DNA from: Kordiimonadales bacterium
GTDB lineage: Bacteria > Pseudomonadota > Alphaproteobacteria > Sphingomonadales > Kordiimonadaceae
Direction of reading: 5' to 3'
Assembly: GCA_002401685.1 (NCBI GenBank)
Contig: NVTU01000016.1
Span: 1 to 58,007, forward strand
Length of the DNA: 58,007 nt
The notes under the pieces: generated by a model
Database searches by the model: none
What the model was told of the DNA's origin: nothing
The model's input: the letters and a program-made list of their open reading frames with translations, nothing else
In this document: positions 22,219 to 31,454 of the stretch, piece by piece
Numbering within the stretch: position 1 is the first letter of the stretch
Layout: each line of letters begins with the position of its first letter
Made by a program: the position numbers and the translations under genes

Positions 22219-24273
22219 CTATTCGTCGGCTGGCTTATCCATATAATGTGCCCAGCGATCTCGGCCGCCCTTGTTTTCCAGAATATTTTGCAAGGCTGCA
22301 ACTGTGCGGCGCTCAAATATTTTGCCAGCGTCTGACTGCAATATATCGGCAGACTTATCAAAGCCCAAGCCTTCTCGGTGCGCACGCGCGGATACCATGC
22401 CGACAAAGGCGTTGGCTACGGCCAAAATGCGGGCACCCTGCTCGATGGCGTCGCCTTTAAGGCCTTCTGGTGTTCCGCTCCCGTCCCAACGTTCATGCAT
22501 TTGTGTCAGTGTCTCTCTAACAGGGCCTTTAAAATTCAAGCCTGAAATGAGCTGGGTGCCTTTATGCATGCTATCGCGCACCATCGAAAGTTCGTCGCTT
22601 GTGAGCGGAGATTGTTTGGTAAGGGTATCAATAGGCACGAAAATCTTGCCGAGGTTCACGAGTTGACCCGCAACTCTTACGCTGTTGATCAGGCTTTCCT
22701 CCAATTCGAGTTCGCCAGCGAGCGTTGCCGCCACATCTGCAACGCGGGCGCTGTGATGCTTGCTCCACGGATCACGAGCATCAATAATTTCTGTAAGGGC
22801 GCTGACTAGTTGCTTGAATAGGGACTCGGATTGCTCCTGCGCGGCGACCAGTTCTGAGATGTCCTGCATAACGAGGAGCGACTGAGCAGAGTTGTTGCCG
22901 CCAGCATTGAGCGGTATGGTCTCTATCTGATAGGTGCGTTCTTCATCACCTTTGCCGAGATTGACACGGTCTAACCCCGGGGTGCCTTTTGCGGCTTCTT
23001 TAACGCGCGTACGAAGCAGGTCTGCGAACTCACCAGAAAAGGCATTGTCTAAGCGGCGATTCATGAGTTCAGCACAGCCAATGCCAGTAATTGCAGCAAG
23101 TTTTTGGTTGACGAATCGCGCTGTCATATCTTCATCAAGCGCCGCGATAGCTGTACGCTGGCCATCACACACTGATTGTACGAACCTGTAGAGGGCCTCC
23201 TTTTGCTCTGAAAGGGTAGCCTTTTCCTGGTAGGAAACTTCCAGTTTTCGAGAAACGCCGTGCCGCCACACCAGGACCAGCGCCGCAAGGACTGCTATGC
23301 CTGCAAACGACAGCATCAAAACGAGATTGTTCCGGCGATCATTGATGGCAGTTAAGGCTTCATTTGTTGTAATCGTGCGAACAAGTATCCAAGGCACTGG
23401 CGCAGAAAGTTCTTTGCCTGTCACGAGAACGTCTGTCCCGGCATAATTGGTATGCTGGCCAAATCCATTGGGATTATTGAGCGCGAAAGTAGCGGCATCA
23501 TCGCGGCGGGCTACACCAATGCGGCCCCCTTCTGCCAGTGGTGTTACTGCGGTAATGACGCCGTCGGTACCCGGTATAATGATATAAGTTTCCGCTGTTT
23601 TACTATCGTCGCCCGGCTGGTTGAGCGTGGCTAAAAAATCACTGTCCAACGGGCGCGCTCCAATTACCCATGTCTCAGAAGATTTGTCGCCGCTGATATC
23701 TGCACCGCTGATCCTGGCACCAAAAAGTACAAGCGGGGTTTTGTCGCCAAGCTGAGGACCCAAAGCGATAAAACTACTCGCGTTCGGTAAATGCCAATCT
23801 TGTGCGCCTAGTAACGGCATGCCGCTCGACATTACCATGGCCAGCCCGTCACCTTGGACTACGGCAAGCCCCGCGCGTTGGGGGCGCTTGACGTTTGCCG
23901 CGACGGTATCAATTGCGGTTTTTTCGTGGAAGCCTGAGCGTTCAGCCTCTGCTGAAAGCAGGCTGAAAATATAACCACGTTGCGCTTCACTTGTGGCCGG
24001 GTCATCACTAAGGGCAACTTCCGTGGCATAAAGCTGGATAGACGCGTCTGCAGCAAGGGTTTCCACAACCAGTAGGTGGCGGTTGAGCCATTTAGAGACA
24101 TCCGCTGCTCGGCTATCAGCGATCAGGTTTAACCGGGACTGCCAATTCGCCATATCTTGATCAGCTTGAACGCCAGCGAAGCGCATAATTAACCACATGC
24201 CAACAACAAGAATGACAAGAATAGCTACCCCAACGCGTATAATAGGACCGCTGGTGTTGGTTTCGCTTGGCAT
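22219..24273 (-). CDS. Membrane sensor with PAS and degenerate HD-GYP domain
   Basis: 684 residues: a transmembrane helix near 13-33, a periplasmic sensor of about 270 residues, a second helix near 310-330, a PAS domain near 355-460 and an HD-GYP-like domain from about 492. HD-GYP enzymes hydrolyse c-di-GMP through His and Asp metal ligands. Here the first His is kept (HHSARV), but the central HD is replaced by Val539-Asn540 (AGQLVNLGKI), GYP is GTP in DGSGTPEG, HH is MH, and the late Asp motif reads VANAFVG. The phosphodiesterase is therefore probably inactive and may serve as a c-di-GMP or signal receptor. Confidence 0.88.
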   Translation of the reverse strand: MPSETNTSGPIIRVGVAILVILVVGMWLIMRFAGVQADQDMANWQSRLNLIADSRAADVSKWLNRHLLVVETLAADASIQLYATEVALSDDPATSEAQRGYIFSLLSAEAERSGFHEKTAIDTVAANVKRPQRAGLAVVQGDGLAMVMSSGMPLLGAQDWHLPNASSFIALGPQLGDKTPLVLFGARISGADISGDKSSETWVIGARPLDSDFLATLNQPGDDSKTAETYIIIPGTDGVITAVTPLAEGGRIGVARRDDAATFALNNPNGFGQHTNYAGTDVLVTGKELSAPVPWILVRTITTNEALTAINDRRNNLVLMLSFAGIAVLAALVLVWRHGVSRKLEVSYQEKATLSEQKEALYRFVQSVCDGQRTAIAALDEDMTARFVNQKLAAITGIGCAELMNRRLDNAFSGEFADLLRTRVKEAAKGTPGLDRVNLGKGDEERTYQIETIPLNAGGNNSAQSLLVMQDISELVAAQEQSESLFKQLVSALTEIIDARDPWSKHHSARVADVAATLAGELELEESLINSVRVAGQLVNLGKIFVPIDTLTKQSPLTSDELSMVRDSMHKGTQLISGLNFKGPVRETLTQMHERWDGSGTPEGLKGDAIEQGARILAVANAFVGMVSARAHREGLGFDKSADILQSDAGKIFERRTVAALQNILENKGGRDRWAHYMDKPADE

Positions 24274-24436
24274 TTTTGCTTCCTCTAATTACCGGCAGAT
24301 ATGTGATACTATCGTGTTTGGCTTGCCGTTTTCTTCTATTCAGTACTTTCACTGAACAGCAATAACTTCTATATCATATGACAAGTATGGTGGTACATAA
24401 AACGCTTTGGCTCAAATTAATTCGTTCTGAGGATTC

Positions 24437-25198
24437 ATGTTTCCTAATAGTAGCTTACAATTCACTGCCCTTGTTAGCTTGCTTACTGTAAGTGTCAGTG
24501 CGCACGCTGAAATTGCGACGTCAACGACCCAGCAAATCGTAGCGGATGAGGGTGTCGAAACAGTTAAAGCGGCGGTGAAGCCAATAAAACTTTTGGGTAG
24601 CGGTGAAATCCGATCAAGAAGCACTAAGTCTTTTGCCAAATGGGCAGAGATGTGGCGACGCCATAACCTTCCGCGCAGTGAAAGTGCACCAGTAGAAAAG
24701 TCTCTCATTGCTCAACCGCGTAGTTGCCGGGGGATTAATGCTGCAAAGTGTGGTCTCGATGCCTGGAATAAGTTTATTGATAGTCAGCAAGGCTTACCTC
24801 TTATCGATATGCTTCGATCGGTGAATCTATACATGAATAGATCGCGCTATATCGTGGACCCCGTTAACTGGGGTATCCCCGATTATTGGGAAACGCCTGC
24901 AGAATTTTTTCTCCGGAACGGGGATTGCGAAGACTATGCTATCAGCAAATATGTGACTTTGAAGCGGCTCGGTGTTGATCCAGCAACGATGCGTTTGGTG
25001 ATTTTGCAAGATGAGAATCTGAGGGCGGCTCATGCCGTGCTGGCAGTATATGTTGACGGCGAATATATGATTTTGGATAATCAGGTAAATATGGTGATTT
25101 CGGATACTAAAATTAGGCATTATCGCCCGGTATATTCGATTAACGAAACTGGGTGGTGGCTGCACCATAGGCGTCGTTTTACCAAGCCTCGAAATTGA
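24437..25198 (+). CDS. LapG-like periplasmic transglutaminase-fold cysteine protease (BTLCP)
   Basis: 253 residues with a Sec signal peptide (cleavage near SAHA-E). The catalytic triad of bacterial transglutaminase-like cysteine proteases is complete: Cys164 in NGDCEDYA, His199 in AAHAVLAVY and Asp214 in ILDNQ. LapG cuts large surface adhesins when c-di-GMP is low, under control of the membrane receptor LapD. No LapD-like membrane protein or giant adhesin gene is visible nearby; an EAL-like soluble protein follows at once, and a degenerate HD-GYP sensor is divergent. Confidence 0.88.
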   Translation: MFPNSSLQFTALVSLLTVSVSAHAEIATSTTQQIVADEGVETVKAAVKPIKLLGSGEIRSRSTKSFAKWAEMWRRHNLPRSESAPVEKSLIAQPRSCRGINAAKCGLDAWNKFIDSQQGLPLIDMLRSVNLYMNRSRYIVDPVNWGIPDYWETPAEFFLRNGDCEDYAISKYVTLKRLGVDPATMRLVILQDENLRAAHAVLAVYVDGEYMILDNQVNMVISDTKIRHYRPVYSINETGWWLHHRRRFTKPRN

Positions 25199-25320
25199 CG
25201 AGGGCGGTTTGCATGTGGTTTGAAAATTGTGGTTATACTGTTCCTTAATCAAGGCCGGGTAATCTTTAGGGTGAATATGTGCTTCTTGGCACAAGGATCG
25301 TTGTCGACGGACTTAGCATT

Positions 25321-26655
25321 ATGCCGAAAAAAATAAAAGCAGTGGATGATATGATTGATTATGTGCGCCAACTGCGGCGGCATACAGCCGGTAGGCGCTC
25401 AATCCACGTCCGACTTTCCAGGCTTGAAAAACACTTTCAAGATCAGCATTACCGCCGGTTTGTGGCGTCTGCTTTGCGGCCATTGATTACCAACTGTGGG
25501 GCGACAATGTTTGCCCTGCCAAACTACGATATTGTTTTGATCGTGAAAGATGCGGCAGTTGATACAATTGACACGTTGATCAATCATGCCCGAAGGAAAT
25601 TCCGCGACTCCGCTTTGATGGTGGGCCTAGATCCGGTGCAAGGAATTAGCGATACTTTTGTGGAATGGTTCGATTTAGAAGAGAATTACCAGGGGTTTCT
25701 TGCGCATGTTCTAGATCTTGGTGCAATTTTAACCGGAGAAAAGGCAGCCGACACTACGGTTTTTTCTGGGGCACCTAAATTGAAAGAAGTTGCGGCTGAT
25801 TATTCTCAGGATGGTGGTTCGTCAGCGGCGGCGGCGCCAGCTAAAACGAAGCACTCGCCAGCTGCTGCGAACGAAAATATTCCGGTTCATACCCCCGTCG
25901 TTGTTCCAATGCCGCTAATTGCAGACCGTATATTTGGTCCAGAATTACTAGTTGCCCTTACCAAGGCTTTGCAAACTGTTGATATTGCGGGGATGGTCCG
26001 GAAACAGGTCGTCATGGCGATACTCAGCAATGGTCCATCACAACCGATTATGGTGCACCGGTTCATGCCACGTGCTATTGTTTTTGAGGCGTTGTTTAAA
26101 GCCAGTATTTCTGAAAGTAATAAGTGGCTTGAGGGATATCTGTCCGATTATCTGGCCAACAAAATCCTGTTTGCTGTGCCCAATATGGAAAATGATACCT
26201 CTATTGCTTCCAGTTTACGCGTTACGGCGGACAGCGTTTGTAGCTCGGGCTTTGATATATTTGACAAGGCCTTGGGGAATAGAGCGCGGTCCTCGATTAT
26301 ACTGGAATTTAGCGCGCTTGATACCATGGTTAATCTTGACCAATACCTCGCCGCATATGACAAGATAAGTTCGCTGGGATACCGGGTCATGATGTCAGAT
26401 TTGGACCCACGTTCCCTGATTTGGCTGCACCCAGAGAATTTCAAGTCTAACTTTCTGAAGTTACAGTTGCCGCGCGGGGGGGCTGACGCCTGGCTTACGC
26501 CTGAGTGGGAAAAAACACTGCAAGAACAAGTGCAACACTTTGGCCTTGCTCGCGTAATTTTGGACGGCTGCGATCAGGTGGAGCATATCGAAATCGGCCA
26601 ACGCCTAGGCATCACCCTTTTTCAGGGCGAGGCTGTGTCACCCTATACAACTTAA
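25321..26655 (+). CDS. Soluble protein with a degenerate EAL-like domain
   Basis: About 444 residues from ATG at 25321; a GTG at 25279 would add 14. There is no signal peptide or membrane helix. The N-terminal 150 residues are unrecognised, and an Ala/Pro-rich linker lies near 170-200. The C-terminal 230 residues read like an EAL fold at low similarity: IILEFSALDTMVNLDQYL, a Lys in NFLKLQL, RVILDGCDQVEH and the terminal LGITLFQGEAV, where EAL proteins have GxxxxQGY. The EAL, DDFG and AEGVE catalytic motifs are absent (MSDLDP replaces DDFG). A c-di-GMP sensing or scaffold role is inferred. Confidence 0.6.
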   Translation: MPKKIKAVDDMIDYVRQLRRHTAGRRSIHVRLSRLEKHFQDQHYRRFVASALRPLITNCGATMFALPNYDIVLIVKDAAVDTIDTLINHARRKFRDSALMVGLDPVQGISDTFVEWFDLEENYQGFLAHVLDLGAILTGEKAADTTVFSGAPKLKEVAADYSQDGGSSAAAAPAKTKHSPAAANENIPVHTPVVVPMPLIADRIFGPELLVALTKALQTVDIAGMVRKQVVMAILSNGPSQPIMVHRFMPRAIVFEALFKASISESNKWLEGYLSDYLANKILFAVPNMENDTSIASSLRVTADSVCSSGFDIFDKALGNRARSSIILEFSALDTMVNLDQYLAAYDKISSLGYRVMMSDLDPRSLIWLHPENFKSNFLKLQLPRGGADAWLTPEWEKTLQEQVQHFGLARVILDGCDQVEHIEIGQRLGITLFQGEAVSPYTT

Positions 26656-26677
26656 TCAAACGGATAATTCCAGAGGC

Positions 26678-27226
26678 CTATTGCGGCGATCTTTTTGCTA
26701 AAATGCGTTGCAAGGTGCGTCGGTGCATGTTCAACCGGCGTGCCGTTTCTGATACATTTCTGTCGCAGAGCTCAAATACCCGTTGAATATGTTCCCACTT
26801 AACTCTGTCGGCAGACATAGGGTTCTCAGGTGGTGGCGGGGTCGCGCCTTCCAAAGTCAGCAGTGTATTGGCGATTTCGTCGGGGTCAGCTGGCTTGGCC
26901 AGAAAATCAACAGCGCCAGCTTTTACCGCCGCAACGGCACTGGCGATGTTGCCGTAACCGGTTAGAATAACAATGCGCATATCTGGGCGGAGTTGACGTA
27001 GAATGGGCACAAGTTCAAGCCCGTTTCCATCCGCTAGTTTCATATCCAACACGGCATATTGCGGCATGTTATCCGCAGCCATGGCGGCGCCTTCCTCAAT
27101 ACCTTCTGCGGCAAAAACGGTGAAGCCTTTACGCGTCATACTCAGGTTTAGGCGGTTGCGAAAAGCAGTATCATCTTCCACGATTAAAAGGCGACGTTCG
27201 TCTTGTGTTGTTGCAACATCGGTCAT
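26678..27226 (-). CDS. regA: RegA/PrrA/ActR-type redox response regulator
   Basis: 182 residues: receiver with acidic EDD, phospho-acceptor Asp61 in YAVLDMKLADGNGLELV, Thr in ILTGYG and Lys in FLAKPAD, a proline hinge (TPPPPENP) and a C-terminal Fis-type helix-turn-helix (NVSETARRLNMHRRTLQRIL). Length and hinge match RegA, the global regulator of respiration, photosynthesis and nitrogen or carbon fixation in Alphaproteobacteria. It overlaps regB by 4 bp, so the pair is coupled. Confidence 0.93.
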   Translation of the reverse strand: MTDVATTQDERRLLIVEDDTAFRNRLNLSMTRKGFTVFAAEGIEEGAAMAADNMPQYAVLDMKLADGNGLELVPILRQLRPDMRIVILTGYGNIASAVAAVKAGAVDFLAKPADPDEIANTLLTLEGATPPPPENPMSADRVKWEHIQRVFELCDRNVSETARRLNMHRRTLQRILAKRSPQ

Positions 27227-28566
27227 GATCTTTGTTCCTTTGTCGGGGTATCAACCAAGTTATCCAAAAGTGTTTTGCGGGGCCATACCATGGTGACTGT
27301 GGCTCCGCATTGTGCGCCGTTTGCGAAGCCCAGCCGGGCACCGGTTCTTTCGAGCAAAGTTTTGGAAATAAACAGCCCGAGACCAAGCCCACCATCTTCA
27401 CCAGGGGTTGGTTGGCGGGTCGTGACGTAGGGCTCGCCCAGCTTTTTTATCACGGCTGGGTCAAACCCTGGGCCGTCATCAGAAATAGATATGCTTAAGG
27501 TGTCCTCCTGCCACTGAACGTTTACATCAACATACGATAGAGAAAACCCAACGGCGTTTTCAATGATGTTGCGGAAGGCGTGCATCAGTTCGGGGGATCG
27601 GCGAATGTCGTGGCTGTTTTCGCCGTCCGTTGTGTAACGAACCTGCGTGCCGCGCTGTTCATGAGGGCTGCCCGCTTCGCGCAAAATCGCCTCCACCTGC
27701 ATGCTGGTGAAATGGTTGCTGTTGCCGGGTTGGCGTTGCTCCCTCAAGTCGGAAAGGATCGCACGGCAGCGGCTGGTTTGCTCGACAATCAATTCGAGAT
27801 CAATCCGTGTCTCGTCGTCGCCTTCCCACGTATCGAGCAGTTCTTTAGACGCTAATAGAATAGTCCCCAGGGGGGTGCCTAGTTCGTGCGCAGCCGCCGC
27901 GGCCAAAGTACCAAGAGCTGCCAATCTTTGTTCGTGTGCCAAGGCAGCTTGAGTGGCAACCAAAGCGCGGGAACGTTCGCGTCCTTCGCGGCCAAGCCGG
28001 GCCATGTAAAGCGTCAGGAAAACTAGCGTAAAACAGAGGCTGATCCATATACCAACTTTGATCAAGGTATTGAGCTCAGGCGGCGGGCCATCCCAGGGTA
28101 GCGGAAAAGGCGTGAAAGCCAATGTTGTAACAAGCGATACTGATGCAAAAATTAATAATTTCGTACTGCTTCGCCCAAGGATAGAAGCAGAAACACTTGC
28201 GGGTGCCAACATCAGCACGGCGAATGGGTTGGCCAGTCCACCCGTTAAAAATAGCATCGCTGCCAAATGAGTTAGGTCAAACGTCAGGTGCGCTGCTGAT
28301 TGGGTTTCACTAAGCTGGGTATTGCTGTCGGCCCGTAGTGTGAACCAAAGATTCGGCAGCACTAGAGCCAAAAGCGTTGGCAAGGTAAGATTTAGTTGAA
28401 CATCGAAGCCAAGTAGAAAATGGACGCCGAGAAGAGCTAAAAGTTGCCCAGATATGCCGAGCCAGCGTATGATGACCAGCGTGCCTAGCCGAACACCAAA
28501 TCCCTTCCGTAGAAGCGGATCAATGGGCAGTATATCTTGCGGTTTGTCAGTCATACCTATTGTCAT
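27223..28566 (-). CDS. regB: RegB/PrrB/ActS-type redox sensor kinase
   Basis: 447 residues with about six transmembrane helices in the first 190. The quinone-sensing heptad GGLANPF is at 109-115. The histidine box ALGTLAAAAAHELGTPLG carries His227, and Cys267 in TSRCRAIL matches the redox-active Cys of Rhodobacter RegB. The ATPase domain has ISDDGPGFD and GGLGLGLFISKTLL. The kinase should report the redox state of the quinone pool to RegA. A second ATG 12 nt downstream is a possible start. Confidence 0.94.
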   Translation of the reverse strand: MTIGMTDKPQDILPIDPLLRKGFGVRLGTLVIIRWLGISGQLLALLGVHFLLGFDVQLNLTLPTLLALVLPNLWFTLRADSNTQLSETQSAAHLTFDLTHLAAMLFLTGGLANPFAVLMLAPASVSASILGRSSTKLLIFASVSLVTTLAFTPFPLPWDGPPPELNTLIKVGIWISLCFTLVFLTLYMARLGREGRERSRALVATQAALAHEQRLAALGTLAAAAAHELGTPLGTILLASKELLDTWEGDDETRIDLELIVEQTSRCRAILSDLREQRQPGNSNHFTSMQVEAILREAGSPHEQRGTQVRYTTDGENSHDIRRSPELMHAFRNIIENAVGFSLSYVDVNVQWQEDTLSISISDDGPGFDPAVIKKLGEPYVTTRQPTPGEDGGLGLGLFISKTLLERTGARLGFANGAQCGATVTMVWPRKTLLDNLVDTPTKEQRS

Positions 28567-28898
28567 ACCTTAATCAAATACATGATCCGACTTTTTGGTA
28601 TATAGAAAATAGTATCTATGGCAACTACACCAATTCACACCGGCGCTTCAGCGTGCTTTGACGTCATTCGTCATCAACTCCGACAAAATTGCCGGACCTA
28701 ATGACAATATTTGGCATCCGTCTATATTCTATTCCCGTCGTTTCATGTCTTAGACTTAAGCCTTACCGCGTGACGTCTAAAGAGTAGAAATGCAAGGCGA
28801 GGCTATATGCCGCACCTGCTTCCCATTCGTTTACTGGCTGTTGCTCAGATATTAGGTGGCCACTGAGTAATGCTCAGGGTCGGAATGAAACGACACAT
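28567..28898. other. Intergenic stretch upstream of regB
   Basis: About 330 bp between divergent-from-nothing minus-strand genes: it must hold the regB promoter and the 3' end of the ankyrin gene. TGACG (28659-28663) and CGTCA (28669-28673) form a small inverted repeat. No coding frame with family features was found. Confidence 0.4.
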
Positions 28899-29465
28899 CT
28901 AGTACGTCGCGCCAGCATCCTGAAGCATTTTGACAAACCGACGGCTGCGGGAAAGTTTGGCATATTCAAGTGCCGTTTTGCCGGTCAAGTCTTGAACGTT
29001 TGGGTCAGCCCCTGCAGCCAAAAGGATTTTGACAGCTCTTAACTTTCGGTTTTTCACTGCTTTGAGCAGTGGTGTCTCTTGGCTGATGTCCGCCCTGTTT
29101 GGGTCAGCACCGTGCGCGAGCAACAGTTTGATCATTATCGTGTCGCCAACGATTGAGCGCTGCATCAAGGCCGTCACGCCGCGCCGACGGTGGGCGTAAT
29201 TCGCGTTGGCGCCGTTTTCCAGCAATAATTTGACGATTTGCAAATCACCTTTGGTGGCTGCGATCAGAATTGCTGGCTCGCCAGTTGACTGTTTGCGTGT
29301 GTCTGGTGATACGCCGGTCTGCAAAAGAGATATTAATTTTTCGATATCTTGCGTCTCAACAGCGCGGACAAGGTCATACTGTGGGCCGGCTTTTGCCTCT
29401 TCAGACACTATACCCAGCATGATAATAATCAGGACTGCGACAAAAGGACTAGTAAACAGTTTCAT
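28899..29465 (-). CDS. Exported ankyrin-repeat protein
   Basis: 188 residues from ATG at 29465, which has a GGAG site and gives a Sec signal peptide (MKLFTSPFVAVLIIIMLG, cleavage near KAG). An upstream in-frame ATG at 29534 would bury this signal. About four ankyrin repeats follow, visible as TGEPAILIAATKGDLQIVKL, ENGANANYAHRRRGVTALM, AHGADPNRADISQETPLL and AAGADPNVQDLTGKTALEYA. Periplasmic ankyrin proteins bind partner proteins, sometimes catalases; the partner here is unknown. Confidence 0.9.
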   Translation of the reverse strand: MKLFTSPFVAVLIIIMLGIVSEEAKAGPQYDLVRAVETQDIEKLISLLQTGVSPDTRKQSTGEPAILIAATKGDLQIVKLLLENGANANYAHRRRGVTALMQRSIVGDTIMIKLLLAHGADPNRADISQETPLLKAVKNRKLRAVKILLAAGADPNVQDLTGKTALEYAKLSRSRRFVKMLQDAGATY

Positions 29466-29624
29466 GATAACTCCGCTATAAAGACTAAAAGGCCTATATA
29501 AGTGACCACACTGAATGATCAAGGCCCGTGACATCGCAGGTGCATATTTCTATAAGTGCGGCTTGATCACAAGTTCAAACTAACGAATGTCGCCCGATAT
29601 GCGATCAATTTTTGGAGATGTTGC

Positions 29625-30230
29625 ATGAAAATAGTCAGACTTGTCGCTTGGGTGGCAGTACTTTTGTTCGCTGGATGGTATGGATACCAATATATTTTGA
29701 TCGAAAAACCGGCGGTATCCGGCGCTCAGGGGGAATTGCCCGGCGGTGCCTATACACTGACGGCTCACACCGGGAAAAAGGTTTCCGATACTGATTTCCG
29801 GGGCAAATATACTTTGGTTTACTTTGGCTATAGCTATTGCCCGGATGTGTGCCGGATTGAGCTCCATAAATTGACGACAGCGCTCGAGCTGATGGAAAAA
29901 TCCGGATATGACACCAGTATTATCCAACCTGTCTTTATCTCAATTGATCCTGAGCGGGATACGGTCTCAGAACTCGCTGATTATGTGCTCGATTATCACC
30001 CAAGCCTGATTGCCCTTACAGGAACAGTGCAGGAGATCGATGCTGTTGGAAAACAGTACCGCATTTATTACAAAAAACGCGTACAAGAAGGCGTGGATGG
30101 CTACTTGATGGACCACCAATCTTACGTTTTTGTGATGGATCAGGACGGAATTTTTGAACGGTTGTTCACTGGTGCCGATACACCGCAAGATATTATGGAC
30201 GCTTTTTTGCCAGTGTTGAAAAAGCTGTAG
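29625..30230 (+). CDS. SCO1/SenC copper chaperone
   Basis: 201 residues from ATG at 29625, which has a GGAG site. One N-terminal membrane anchor (about 7-25) precedes a thioredoxin-like domain with copper ligands Cys72 and Cys76 in YFGYSYCPDVCRIEL and His164 in DHQSYVFVM. The Pro usually after the second Cys is Arg. SCO proteins load the CuA centre of cytochrome oxidase. In Rhodobacter senC lies between regB and regA; here it is 1 kb from regB, which fits a shared respiratory role. Confidence 0.92.
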   Translation: MKIVRLVAWVAVLLFAGWYGYQYILIEKPAVSGAQGELPGGAYTLTAHTGKKVSDTDFRGKYTLVYFGYSYCPDVCRIELHKLTTALELMEKSGYDTSIIQPVFISIDPERDTVSELADYVLDYHPSLIALTGTVQEIDAVGKQYRIYYKKRVQEGVDGYLMDHQSYVFVMDQDGIFERLFTGADTPQDIMDAFLPVLKKL

Positions 30231-30264
30231 CTTTAGTGTCGAGCGATAGGGAATATTTAAGCAT

Positions 30265-30696
30265 ATGACGCCGTTTTGGAAAGAAAAATCCTTAGCAGAA
30301 ATGAACCAGTCTGAATGGGAATCACTTTGTGATGGGTGCGGGAAATGCTGCTTGCATAAGCTCGAGGACGAAGATACTGGTGAAATACACCATACCGATG
30401 TCGCATGCCGCTTTCTGGACCCGGAAACAGTACGGTGCGGTAAATATATGACGCGGCAGCGCTATGTGGGGAACTGTGTGGTGATGACCGCAGATTTGCT
30501 GGAACAGTTGCCTTGGATGCCAAGCACCTGCGCTTACCGTCTGCTTTATGAAGGCAAGCCACTGTTTAAATGGCATCCGCTTGTAAGTGGAAATGCGGAA
30601 AGCGTGCACCAGGCGGGGCAATCCGTAAAAGGACGCGCGGTGGATGAGCGCGAGGCCGGTGATTTTGAAGATCATTTGGCAGATTGGCCAGCCTAA
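30265..30696 (+). CDS. UPF0260/YcgN cysteine-cluster protein
   Basis: 143 residues with CDGCGKCCLHKLED near residue 23, then TDVACRFLD, VRCGKYMTRQ and STCAYRLLYEGKPL, the spaced cysteines of the YcgN family. The Cys set probably binds a metal or Fe-S centre. Function unknown. It starts 34 bp after the SCO gene, so the two may be cotranscribed. Confidence 0.9.
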   Translation: MTPFWKEKSLAEMNQSEWESLCDGCGKCCLHKLEDEDTGEIHHTDVACRFLDPETVRCGKYMTRQRYVGNCVVMTADLLEQLPWMPSTCAYRLLYEGKPLFKWHPLVSGNAESVHQAGQSVKGRAVDEREAGDFEDHLADWPA

Positions 30697-30751
30697 GGCT
30701 ATGCTGATTCGGTGATTAAGTATTAGCTGATTGAATTAAAGAGGGCCTCTT

Positions 30752-31453
30752 TTGGGAAGTGAGTTTCGTGTAAATCTGGACGGTGACGAGGTTCCTGTTT
30801 TCGTTCGTAGAAATGCGCGCGCAAAACGGCTTACTTTGCGCATTGATCGGTCAACCGGCGACATTAAACTTACATTGCCACTTTTTGTCCGCTCCTCTGC
30901 TGCGGAACGTTTTTTGGCAAGTCATACTGACTGGATTAAACGCGAGCGCGCCGCAGTTGAACCACTGGTGGTCGTGACCGACGGGTCCTATCTTCCCTAT
31001 CTGGGCATCCAACACAAGGTGCAGTTTTCTGGAATCAGCCCTCGGCATGTCCAGGTGGTGGACGGGGTTATTCTGGTGGGCGGGCCAGCCGATGTTGCGG
31101 GAAAGCGCCTTGAGAATTGGCTGAAGGCTGAAGCAAAAAGGCTCCTCTCCGAGCGTGCTGAATTTCACGCTGATAAACTAGGCGTTTCGCATGGCCGTAT
31201 AAGTATTGGTGATATGAAAAGCCGCTGGGGTAGCTGCTCTTCGACCGGGGGCCTGCGCTTCAGTTGGCGGCTGCTTTTGGCGCCTTTTGACGTGTTGGAT
31301 TATGTCGCGGCCCATGAGGTGGCCCATTTACGGGAAATGAACCATTCTGAGCGTTTTTGGGCCGCGGTGTCGGAAACAATCCCAGACTATAAAGTGCGCA
31401 GAAAATGGCTGAAGACTGAGGGCAATAAATTGTTTAATATTTGTTTTAGCTAG
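30752..31453 (+). CDS. YgjP/SprT-like zinc metallopeptidase
   Basis: 233 residues from TTG at 30752 with a GAGGG site upstream. The zinc motif HExxH occurs in YVAAHEVAHLREMNHSERFW, with the downstream His as third ligand candidate. MKSRWGSCSSTGGLRFSWRL just before is characteristic of the YgjP-like group. It is soluble. The substrate is unknown; relatives are often found near DNA-restriction or repair genes, but not here. Confidence 0.9.
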   Translation: MGSEFRVNLDGDEVPVFVRRNARAKRLTLRIDRSTGDIKLTLPLFVRSSAAERFLASHTDWIKRERAAVEPLVVVTDGSYLPYLGIQHKVQFSGISPRHVQVVDGVILVGGPADVAGKRLENWLKAEAKRLLSERAEFHADKLGVSHGRISIGDMKSRWGSCSSTGGLRFSWRLLLAPFDVLDYVAAHEVAHLREMNHSERFWAAVSETIPDYKVRRKWLKTEGNKLFNICFS

Positions 31454-31454
31454 G

